From Bacteroidales bacterium (lineage in GTDB: Bacteria > Bacteroidota > Bacteroidia > Bacteroidales > WCHB1-69), in contig JAAYQB010000140.1 in the NCBI GenBank assembly GCA_012519525.1, forward strand, positions 1 through 19,174: a DNA stretch of 19,174 nt, written 5' to 3'. The translations under genes and the position numbers were made by a program. Below the pieces are notes generated by a model. That model ran no database searches, was not told where the DNA came from, and saw only the letters and a list, made by a program, of their open reading frames with translations. Below, in pieces: positions 1 to 5,718 of the stretch (positions are counted from its first letter, which is position 1; the number at the start of each line of letters is the position of its first letter).

Positions 1-86
1 AATTTAGGAACAAATTGTTGTTTTATTGAACACAAAAAGTGTTAAAAATAGGTACATATTAGAAGGAATATATCATATATATTATT

Positions 87-94
87 TACTTTTG
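87..94 (+). promoter_or_regulatory. Bacteroidota -7 promoter box for the lipoprotein gene
   Basis: The box reads TACTTTTG, a full match to the Bacteroidota consensus TAnnTTTG, and lies 38 bases before the ATG at 133. No clear -33 TTTG is seen upstream. A short inverted repeat (AACAC at 29-33, GTGTT at 39-43) further upstream could belong to an upstream transcript end, but it lacks a T-tract. Confidence 0.55.
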
Positions 95-132
95 TAACAA
101 GGTTTAATTATTAACATTAAAATTTTTATAGT

Positions 133-465
133 ATGAAGAAATTTTTATTTGCAGGATTTATTGGTTTATTGTTTGCATTCGCATCTTGCGGATTCGAAAG
201 CGGTAGTATTTACGGTAATGTAACATTGGATAATGAAGCGGTTGAAGGCGCAACGGTTAAACTTTATTATGAAGAAGGAACATCTATTTTACAAACGGAA
301 GTTACCGGTGCGGACGGCTATTACGAATTTTCAGGTTTAGAAGCAGATATGACCTATGATGTTATTGCTTACTACGATAGTGATAGTTATCAAGCGTTTG
401 AAAGAGTAACAGTATCAATGGGTGAAGAAAAAGAAGTGAATTTAGCACTGACAAAAATGAGATAA
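133..465 (+). CDS. Small lipoprotein with a carboxypeptidase-regulatory-like (Ig-type) domain
   Basis: This 110-residue protein has a lipoprotein signal: MKK, a hydrophobic stretch, then the lipobox FASC with the modified Cys at residue 19. The mature part (about 25-107) looks like one carboxypeptidase-regulatory/CNA-B-like beta-sandwich. It has the typical pattern G-x-V-x-L-x-x-x-x-x-x-G-A-x-V, then GADGYYEFSGL and a closing Y-x-V beta strand. Such domains usually serve as carbohydrate- or protein-binding or spacer modules at the cell surface in this phylum. Here it is the whole protein, so an enzymatic role is unlikely. The gene stands alone, with its own promoter box at 87-94 and a terminator at 503-534. 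The binding partner is unknown. Confidence 0.75.
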   Translation: MKKFLFAGFIGLLFAFASCGFESGSIYGNVTLDNEAVEGATVKLYYEEGTSILQTEVTGADGYYEFSGLEADMTYDVIAYYDSDSYQAFERVTVSMGEEKEVNLALTKMR

Positions 466-502
466 TTAAATTTTTAGTTTAATTAGGATAATTACGTTTA
501 AG

Positions 503-534
503 AAAAGCTCCTCTGTTAAAGGGGAGTTTTTTTT
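503..534 (+). terminator. Rho-independent terminator, probably bidirectional
   Basis: The left arm (503-513, ending CTCCTC) and right arm (521-531, starting GGGGAG) pair around a 7-base loop, with one G-U pair in the core, and an 8-T run follows. Read on the minus strand the hairpin is followed by CTTTTCTT, so it can also end the convergent omp85 transcript, whose stop codon is at 536-538. Confidence 0.75.
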
Positions 535-535
535 G

Positions 536-2260
536 TTAGAACATTGCAATATACCCAAAACTGATTGTGCCGGTTTTCAGTTGTATAGGATTGTCCATTT
601 GTTTTCCTAAAGCATAACTTAAACTGAAGATTCCGGCTTTGGTGTCAAAATTAATTCCCGCTCCGAATCCAAAAGGAAAATCGTGTAAATAAGATTGTTC
701 TAACTTTTGTTCATACCATCCTGCATCAAAAAAAGCATTTAAGAAAGAATTTTTAGAAAAAAGGAAGCGAATTTCGGTGTTGACAATCGCATAAGAAGAG
801 GCGTACATGGATTGTTCTATAAATCCACGCAGTGTTTTCATTCCGCCTAAACGATACAATTCGTTTTCAAACAAATTCTTGCTGTACATACCTGCTCCTT
901 GTAAACGAATAAGCCATGTCCATTTCTTTTTGATAGGAATATAACAGCTAAAATCAATTTGACTTGCTAAGCGTAAGCTACTTAAATCAATACTGTCATA
1001 AAGGGCAGTCGGGATAAAATTATTCTTAATAATAGTGCGTTTGCCTATAGCTGCGGCTGTTGAAAAAGAAAATCCTTTACGAGGATTGAATACATAATCC
1101 AATCGTTGATAATGTATTTTTACTCCATATAAATGTGATTTATAATCAATGTTTTCGGGCAATGTTAAGTTGTCGGCTAAATGCTTGGCAGCTATTAATC
1201 GAGAACTATTGTAGTGATAATAAAACTTTAAATAATTATTTCCTTTAAAAAAATACTGTATTCCCGGCAGAAAGTTGATATTGAGATAGGAAGTGTCTTT
1301 TTTTAATAAATGAAAATCAACATCTAAACCGAAAGGCGAGCCGAAAAGAAAAGGAAAAGAAAATTCCATATCAAGATTTTGAGATAATTTATTGGGATTT
1401 TTCCATTGCAAGGCAATGCGTTCGCCAAGCGTCATAATGTTGTTTAACAGCAAGTTGATATTCCCTGTAATCAATGTTTTACCCGATTGATTGTTTTCCG
1501 GAACGATTCCTATATATCCGTCAAATTGATTGATTTTACGTTTATTTAAATAGAGATACAATACGGCTTCTTTTTCTCCAAACGAAACACTTGCAGGTTG
1601 TAGCTCTTCGACAAAAGTAAGAGATTGTATTTTATCGGGTAATTGCTTGACGGTAGATTCTTTGTATATTTTACCGGGTTTTATATTGAAATAACCGTAG
1701 AGAAAACTTTTGGAAATTTTAGCATTGCCTTTTACAATAATACTATCCCATAAGATACGATTGTTTTTTTCTATTATTAGAACGGCATTGGTGCGAGAAG
1801 AGTCTTTCTCAAAATGAGAAATACCGGCGGTGGCAAATGGGAATCCATTGTTTTCTAAATGCTTCACAATTTTTTCGGCATAGTTTACCACATCTTCCAA
1901 ACCGAATGGCGATGCGGGTTTTTTGATGGTTTTAACGATGTTTTCTTCCAAACCTTCTACTTTTATATCGTTAATAATCAAAGGCTCGCCAAAAAACAAA
2001 TGAGCAGTTAGCGTGAATGAATCTTGAACGATAGTGTCAATAGAAAAGGCGGAATAATAATTTCGCTGAAAAAGACGGTATATTTTATTTAATTCTTTTT
2101 CAATAGCATTGGTAGAAGGATAGCTTTTTTTGATTTTTACTTTTTGTAATAATTCCTTTGTCTCAACAGAGGCTTGCTCATAGTGTAGCAATAGTTTATA
2201 TTGTGAAAAACAAGAAATGGAATACAGTGATAGTAAAAAGAAAAGAAAACTTTTTTTCAT
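536..2260 (-). CDS. Omp85-family outer-membrane protein (POTRA domains plus surface-antigen barrel)
   Basis: The 574-residue protein starts with an export signal (MKKSFLFFLL..., likely processed near SCFSQ at 16-20). Residues about 90-240 look like two POTRA-type repeats (GEPLIINDIKVEG and WDSIIVKGNA are typical openings). Residues about 245-574 form an amphipathic beta-barrel of the D15/Bac_surface_Ag type. The diagnostic loop-6 motif is present as LRGF (RGF at 478-480), and the chain ends in Phe, as outer-membrane barrels normally do. Genuine BamA is longer with five POTRA domains, so this is more likely a BamA/TamA-related paralogue. The substrate is unknown: it may assemble or translocate surface proteins or act in envelope biogenesis. 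Its start codon and leader lie in a 98-bp repeat that recurs upstream of the neighbouring gene at 2392-2832. Confidence 0.88.
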   Translation of the reverse strand: MKKSFLFFLLSLYSISCFSQYKLLLHYEQASVETKELLQKVKIKKSYPSTNAIEKELNKIYRLFQRNYYSAFSIDTIVQDSFTLTAHLFFGEPLIINDIKVEGLEENIVKTIKKPASPFGLEDVVNYAEKIVKHLENNGFPFATAGISHFEKDSSRTNAVLIIEKNNRILWDSIIVKGNAKISKSFLYGYFNIKPGKIYKESTVKQLPDKIQSLTFVEELQPASVSFGEKEAVLYLYLNKRKINQFDGYIGIVPENNQSGKTLITGNINLLLNNIMTLGERIALQWKNPNKLSQNLDMEFSFPFLFGSPFGLDVDFHLLKKDTSYLNINFLPGIQYFFKGNNYLKFYYHYNSSRLIAAKHLADNLTLPENIDYKSHLYGVKIHYQRLDYVFNPRKGFSFSTAAAIGKRTIIKNNFIPTALYDSIDLSSLRLASQIDFSCYIPIKKKWTWLIRLQGAGMYSKNLFENELYRLGGMKTLRGFIEQSMYASSYAIVNTEIRFLFSKNSFLNAFFDAGWYEQKLEQSYLHDFPFGFGAGINFDTKAGIFSLSYALGKQMDNPIQLKTGTISFGYIAMF

Positions 2261-2346
2261 TCTATAGCATGCAAATAATGTCTATGTATAACGTTCTTTT
2301 TTAATAAATGTTATTTACTACCGATTGACAAAAAAAGATAAAAAGA
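2249..2346. repeat. Direct repeat copy 1 (leader and start of the Omp85 gene)
   Basis: This 98-bp segment recurs at 2839-2936 in the same orientation. The copies differ by two substitutions (2318 and 2320 against 2907 and 2909) and by two homopolymer changes: a T-run of 7 versus 6 and an A-run of 7 versus 8. Copy 1 covers the first codons of the Omp85 gene (ATG at 2258-2260 on the minus strand) and about 86 bp of leader. It contains the small palindromes GCATGC and AACGTT. No perfect TAnnTTTG box is visible, although a TTTG follows a T-run on the minus strand. Confidence 0.93.
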
Positions 2347-2391
2347 AGTTGTTTGATATTACTTTCTATTTCCATTATTTATTAAAAAAAA

Positions 2392-2832
2392 TTATTCTAA
2401 AGGATCATTGCTATATATCATAATTAAATACCATTTTCCTTTGATACGTTTAAAATAATATCTAAGATCCATATCTGTAAATCCTACCCACCTAAACACC
2501 ATTTCTCCCGTATCTCTGAACTTACAATCAAAATTGTCATATAGCATAGGATACGCTTCTCCACATCTAATAAAACCATAATGCAGGTTGTTAAATCTAT
2601 ATTTATCTATAGTGATGTATAGTGTATCTTCTTTTTCTTCATCAAAACTTTCGTTAAAACTCCAAGTAATGTATGGTAAAGGGAAAACGACCCTGCTTAT
2701 TTGAAAGAGAGAGTCGGTTGCAAAGTCATCAATAAAATCTGTAAATTGTTCGTTTTGAGATTTTACAACAAAACAACTACTAAAAATAGTAAATAAAATA
2801 ATTATTTTAATCTGATTTTTTATATCATTCAT
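2392..2832 (-). CDS. Exported hypothetical protein, DUF4348-like
   Basis: The 146-residue protein begins with an export signal. A Cys at residue 20 (IFSSC) could be a lipobox, or cleavage may occur near VKSQ. The body has the pattern FTDFIDDFATDSLFQISRVVFPL, followed by beta strands and a C-terminal aromatic stretch (RYYFKRIKGKWYLIMI). To me this resembles DUF4348, a Bacteroidales exported family of unknown function; that assignment is from memory of the family pattern and is uncertain. The gene lies between two 98-bp direct repeats. Copy 2 brings a vestigial omp85 start: ATGAAAAAAG followed by a few codons ending in TGA, with that TGA overlapping the ATG at 2830-2832. The gene may therefore be expressed from a copied omp85 leader. 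Confidence 0.7.
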   Translation of the reverse strand: MNDIKNQIKIIILFTIFSSCFVVKSQNEQFTDFIDDFATDSLFQISRVVFPLPYITWSFNESFDEEKEDTLYITIDKYRFNNLHYGFIRCGEAYPMLYDNFDCKFRDTGEMVFRWVGFTDMDLRYYFKRIKGKWYLIMIYSNDPLE

Positions 2833-2838
2833 GTTATT

Positions 2839-2936
2839 ACTTTTTTCATTCTATAGCATGCAAATAATGTCTATGTATAACGTTCTTTTTTAATAAATGT
2901 TATTTATTCCCGATTGACAAAAAAAAGATAAAAAGA
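2839..2936. repeat. Direct repeat copy 2 (leader of the DUF4348-like gene)
   Basis: This is a near-identical copy of 2249-2346. It retains the beginning of the Omp85 coding sequence (minus strand ATG AAA AAA G), which then runs into unrelated sequence and stops just before the start of the DUF4348-like gene. That shows copy 2 is derived from the omp85 5' region, or that both derive from one duplicated segment, and that it is not a chance promoter similarity. Confidence 0.93.
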
Positions 2937-3042
2937 TAAAAGGGAATTGACCGAAGTCTTTTCCTTAGAGTATTGTAATGAAAATGTATAACTTGCTAAC
3001 TACTCAATTTTCCTTTTGTAATTAGAATTTTTGCGAAGTTTT

Positions 3043-4062
3043 CTATTGGTCACATGGATTAATATCCAAATATAATTCTGCTCCTTCAGGCACTTCAAAA
3101 CCAGATTTTAATTCTATAAAATCTGTTGCACGTAAAGAAACATTTTCTAATGAATCTAATGAAGATATACCACTTAACGTAATTGACTTTTTTACGGCAT
3201 AATTATAATGAGGTTCATTATAATTAGTTATTTCATTAATAACAGTTTGGCAATCGTATTTTAATTGGTAAACACCGATTTTGTCAACATACATGAAATT
3301 TGGAAAGATAGTGGTGGAATTTACAGAATTATCTCCTCCAATTGCTATGTCACTGTTAATAAAAATTTGCATCGGATTTTGGATGCCAATAGTATCCATG
3401 TTATTAGTTATTTGTCTAACCGCTTTTCTGTCTACGTACCATGTGATTTTATCACTATTCCATTCTACGGCATACCAGTGATAGCCAGTGGAATAATTGC
3501 AAGGATGCATCATCCTTCCCAATTCTTCTGCGTAATCTGTTCTACATCTATAGCTACACCATGCATTGCTTTCAACATAGTTGGGTCTGGACCCCATAGC
3601 TTCAAAAATATCTATTTCATTGTCCCAACAATTATTAGTTGCCCAATCTTCTTCGCCAAACCATAGCCAAAAAGCAGGAAAGTGTCCGGAACTTGCAGGC
3701 AATTGGGCGTAAATTTCAAAATAACCATAGCCGTATCTATTATTAGACGCTATACCACCCGTAGTATAAGCATGATAACCGCCATATTTACATTGAGGAA
3801 CACATGGAGGAGATTGCTGTTTTTGTGTTCGTACTACAAGTTTTCCATTCTCATAATATATATTATCATAAGTTTTAAAAGCTGCGCCTTCACTTGATGT
3901 TCCTGCTTCATGAGCACCGTATAGTTTATACCATAGGCTTGTATTAAAACTATCACAGCTATCAATAAAAACGACTTCCCAATTTTTATCCTGTGGTGGA
4001 TTTTGTCCCCGTGTAGGGAAAAACAATCCTATTAAAATAATTATTATAAATCTTTGTTTCAT
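3043..4062 (-). CDS. Secreted glycoside hydrolase family 16 (beta-glucanase/laminarinase-like)
   Basis: The 339-residue protein has a signal peptide (MKQRFIIIILIGLFF, cut near TRGQ). A GH16 jelly-roll follows at about 28-270, with the family catalytic signature EIDIFE at 149-154: nucleophile E149, helper D151 and acid/base E154. Typical flanking blocks are GYGYFEIYAQLP, FPAFWLW and YHWYAVEW. GH16 enzymes cleave beta-1,3/1,4 linkages in glucans, galactans or agar-type polymers; the substrate cannot be fixed here. The C-terminal ~50 residues (LKSGFEVPEGAELYLDINPC) match a short beta-rich tail common on secreted Bacteroidota proteins. The start is 11 bases after the stop of the lipoprotein gene at 4074-4529, implying co-transcription. 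No SusC/SusD pair is present, so this is not a standard polysaccharide utilization locus within the window. Confidence 0.92.
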   Translation of the reverse strand: MKQRFIIIILIGLFFPTRGQNPPQDKNWEVVFIDSCDSFNTSLWYKLYGAHEAGTSSEGAAFKTYDNIYYENGKLVVRTQKQQSPPCVPQCKYGGYHAYTTGGIASNNRYGYGYFEIYAQLPASSGHFPAFWLWFGEEDWATNNCWDNEIDIFEAMGSRPNYVESNAWCSYRCRTDYAEELGRMMHPCNYSTGYHWYAVEWNSDKITWYVDRKAVRQITNNMDTIGIQNPMQIFINSDIAIGGDNSVNSTTIFPNFMYVDKIGVYQLKYDCQTVINEITNYNEPHYNYAVKKSITLSGISSLDSLENVSLRATDFIELKSGFEVPEGAELYLDINPCDQ

Positions 4063-4073
4063 CTTTGTTAATT

Positions 4074-4529
4074 TTAAAGTTTTTTACCATTATAACTAAT
4101 ATGTATGGTAGCAATTTGTGATCTTGTTTCATATTCTATATTAATCCCGTTTTTATTAAAATAACCATTAATATAGGGAGTACTGCCACTGTTACCTTCA
4201 ATAAGTCTTGTAAAATTTCCATTAGTATTTACTATTACATTGTGTCGTACACCATGAGAGTAACGACCCAAATCTCTTTCTTCAATATGAAGTATGGAAT
4301 CATCTATTGCTACCACATCAACTATAGCTTTATGGGATGTATCATAGGAATAAGTTTCACCCGTCGTGGGGTTCCAGCAAGATGTATTATAACTCTTTTC
4401 ACATTCATAAACTCCTTCCCACTTCTTCATTGCAATTTTACGGCAAGAGACTCCTATCATTCCAAGAACTACTACCAATAGTAGCAAGAATAGTATTTTT
4501 TGATGTTTACATCTAATATTTGTTTTCAT
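4074..4529 (-). CDS. Small lipoprotein of unknown function
   Basis: The 151-residue protein has a basic N-terminus, a hydrophobic core at about 12-27 and the lipobox GVSC (Cys at 29). The mature part starts KKWEGVYECEKSY and is rich in short beta strands, suggesting a small lipocalin-like or beta-barrel fold; I recognise no family. It has two further Cys residues that could form a disulfide. It lies 11 bases upstream of the GH16 gene in the same direction, so it may be a surface partner of that enzyme. The last coding stretch (4092-4127) has a diverged copy at 5330-5365, upstream of the 90-aa gene, suggesting that a paralogue once stood there. Confidence 0.7.
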   Translation of the reverse strand: MKTNIRCKHQKILFLLLLVVVLGMIGVSCRKIAMKKWEGVYECEKSYNTSCWNPTTGETYSYDTSHKAIVDVVAIDDSILHIEERDLGRYSHGVRHNVIVNTNGNFTRLIEGNSGSTPYINGYFNKNGINIEYETRSQIATIHISYNGKKL

Positions 4530-4596
4530 ATTATTTTGAATTAAATTGTTATTTATTTGTTGTTTACGTGGAATAGCTCACTTAGTTTTAGCGTTT

Positions 4597-4609
4597 GTTA
4601 TGCGGTGGC
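4597..4609. repeat. Short inverted-repeat end flanking the two-gene unit (left)
   Basis: GTTATGCGG at 4597-4605 is the reverse complement of CCGCATAAC at 5326-5334; the similarity extends to 10 of 13 positions. The pair brackets the 90-aa and BamE-like genes. See the right copy and the findings. Confidence 0.45.
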
Positions 4610-4613
4610 TTTT

Positions 4614-5021
4614 TTAGTCAAAGCTCCATCCTTTGTCAATTTCAACCACTACGTTATTAGTGTTAAAAGTTACAGTTGAACGATACCAAGCACAGTCATC
4701 ATAATCTTGTCGTTCGTGTTCTTTTGCTTTACCGAGTAGTTTCCCATCAGCAGTGTAGTAATAGTTCATATGAGTTGTATTATTGGATTCCGGTGATTTA
4801 TACAGTGGTGCACCAATTATCATTTTTACTTCATCAAATGTCATCCCGGATTTTATGAGATTAAATTTTTCAGGAGTGTAATCCTCTGCGAAATAAGTAT
4901 CTATATAAGGATCAAGTAAATGTTTTCCTTCACTTAAAGTGATTTTACCTATTAAAAATGTTAATATCAATAGAATTGAAACCAATAACACTGATAATAT
5001 TTTTAAAAATGTTCTTTTCAT
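4614..5021 (-). CDS. BamE/SmpA-OmlA-like membrane-anchored protein
   Basis: The start is chosen at 5021 (MKRTFLKIL, 135 residues). This gives a hydrophobic export or anchor segment at about 5-24, and its ATG overlaps the TGA of the upstream gene as ATGA, which suggests translational coupling; a longer in-frame start would run far into that gene. The mature part contains the SmpA/OmlA signature (LIKSGMTFDEVKMIIGAPLY), followed by a Tyr-rich strand and a C-terminal beta strand ending at GWSFD. True BamE is a lipoprotein of the Bam complex. This protein has no lipobox Cys, and this fold is also common in unrelated small Bacteroidota proteins, so a Bam role is only a guess, even though an Omp85 protein is encoded downstream on the same strand. 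Confidence 0.72.
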   Translation of the reverse strand: MKRTFLKILSVLLVSILLILTFLIGKITLSEGKHLLDPYIDTYFAEDYTPEKFNLIKSGMTFDEVKMIIGAPLYKSPESNNTTHMNYYYTADGKLLGKAKEHERQDYDDCAWYRSTVTFNTNNVVVEIDKGWSFD

Positions 5022-5290
5022 AATAGCGATAAAGTTTGATAAAAGTATCCTATGATATAAACAACTCCTGTCAAAAAGAAAGCAGGTCTGACACACTTTT
5101 TAAAATTATTTTTGAATTTACCATCATAAAATAATGAAATTGAAAACATTAATAAAATTGAAATGACAATAAATAAAAGTAATAACCACAATGCATTTAA
5201 ATTAATTAAACGCTTTGAAAGTGAATAATTTGCTAACACAACAGAACCCAATAATGGTAAATAGGAAAGTGTTATTTTCAATATTTTCAT
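5018..5290 (-). CDS. Small membrane protein with three transmembrane segments
   Basis: The 90-residue product is strongly hydrophobic, with likely membrane helices at about 5-24, 34-55 and 69-87, separated by basic loops (SKR, KFKNNFKK). I recognise no family. Its TGA overlaps the next gene's ATG by four bases (ATGA), so the two are probably translated together. A -7 box on the same strand at 5388-5395 can drive it with a leader of about 90 bases. That leader contains a gene-end remnant whose reading frame stays open into this ATG. It has no ATG of its own, so the start at 5290 is kept. Confidence 0.6.
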   Translation of the reverse strand: MKILKITLSYLPLLGSVVLANYSLSKRLINLNALWLLLLFIVISILLMFSISLFYDGKFKNNFKKCVRPAFFLTGVVYIIGYFYQTLSLL

Positions 5291-5325
5291 CTGATTCTTA
5301 ATTAGTTGTCTTATGTTTAAAGTTG

Positions 5326-5334
5326 CCGCATAAC
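5326..5334. repeat. Short inverted-repeat end flanking the two-gene unit (right)
   Basis: CCGCATAAC here is the reverse complement of GTTATGCGG at 4597-4605. It lies in the leader of the 90-aa gene, at the edge of the gene-end remnant. Confidence 0.45.
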
Positions 5335-5365
5335 TAATATGTATAATAACAACGTGTGATTTTGT
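5330..5365 (-). pseudogene. Remnant of the 3' end of a lipoprotein-gene paralogue
   Basis: On the minus strand these 36 bases match 30 of 36 bases at 4092-4127, the end of the lipoprotein gene at 4074-4529, with a 15-base identical core. Conceptual translation gives TKSHVVIIHISY against TRSQIATIHISY in the intact gene. No start or upstream part of a gene remains. The most likely reading is the tail of a deleted tandem paralogue, now part of the leader of the 90-aa gene. Confidence 0.6.
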
Positions 5366-5387
5366 TATATGTTTTATGTTTTTTTTA

Positions 5388-5395
5388 CAAAAGTA
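5388..5395 (-). promoter_or_regulatory. -7 promoter box for the minus-strand exported-protein block
   Basis: On the minus strand the box reads TACTTTTG, a full match to TAnnTTTG, about 100 bases before the ATG at 5290. A purine-rich tract on the same strand (about 5400-5452) lies immediately upstream and could act as an UP-like element. No clear -33 TTTG is seen. It may drive everything down to omp85, since no terminator is visible in between. Confidence 0.55.
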
Positions 5396-5585
5396 TACAT
5401 TTATTTATTATCTTTCTTATTTTTCTTAATTTTTTTCTTTTCCTTTCCAAAAAAACAACAAAAAGCCAAGATTTTTAGTGCTTAATAAAGGATATGACAA
5501 TTATAAATTTGGGAAATTATGTTTAGCTTATTGAAATAAAACGAAATTCGTTTTTAATAGCAGGGAATAGTATTAATAAATAATG
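5396..5585. other. Non-coding spacer between divergent promoters
   Basis: I see no gene here. The left part is a pyrimidine-rich tract on the + strand (about 5400-5452). A perfect 17-bp palindrome with an 8-bp arm (AAAACGAA, one central base, TTCGTTTT) lies at 5538-5554, about 30 bases before the -7 box of the tRNA promoter, and could be an operator. Confidence 0.5.
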
Positions 5586-5593
5586 TATTTTTG
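5586..5593 (+). promoter_or_regulatory. -7 promoter box for tRNA-Arg (and possibly ftsY)
   Basis: The box reads TATTTTTG, a full TAnnTTTG match, 33 bases before the tRNA. With no terminator between the tRNA and ftsY, read-through into ftsY is plausible. Confidence 0.65.
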
Positions 5594-5626
5594 CAAAAAT
5601 ATAAATAGAGCAATTAGCAATGTTTT

Positions 5627-5698
5627 GCCCCTATAGTTCAACGGATAGAACGAAAGTTTCCTAAACTTTAAATCCAAGTTCGATTCTTGGTGGGGGTA
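5627..5698 (+). tRNA. tRNA-Arg, anticodon CCU (decodes AGG)
   Basis: A full cloverleaf can be folded by eye. The acceptor is GCCCCTA (5627-5633) with TGGGGGT (5691-5697), including a G1-U72 and a U-G pair. The D-arm is GTTC/GAAC (5636-5639, 5648-5651). The anticodon stem is AAAGT/ACTTT around the loop TTCCTAA, with anticodon CCT at 5660-5662. The T-arm is CCAAG-TTCGATT-CTTGG (5674-5690), and the discriminator is A at 5698. The 3' CCA is not encoded. Confidence 0.95.
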
Positions 5699-5718
5699 CA
5701 ATTTAATGTTTGTGTATC

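Noticed and set aside
29..43. AACAC/GTGTT inverted repeat near the left edge as a terminator
   Set aside because: The stem is only five bases, there is no following T-tract, and the upstream gene is outside the window.
3265..3897. Three open frames on the + strand (3265-3666, 3281-3481, 3682-3897)
   Set aside because: They are antisense to the well-supported GH16 gene, show no family motif or export signal, and overlap each other.
4530..4613. Complete attC site downstream of the BamE-like gene
   Set aside because: Only the first arm (GCATAACAAACGC on the minus strand) is present. No matching second arm was found before the next gene.
5022..5096. N-terminal extension of the BamE-like protein to 160 residues
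   Set aside because: It would overlap the upstream gene by about 79 bases and bury the export segment, whereas the start at 5021 gives a normal signal and an ATGA overlap.
5627..5698. tRNA-Arg as an attachment site for a genomic island
   Set aside because: I found no second copy of the tRNA 3' end in the window and no integrase. The accessory genes are on the 5' side of the tRNA, not the usual 3' side.
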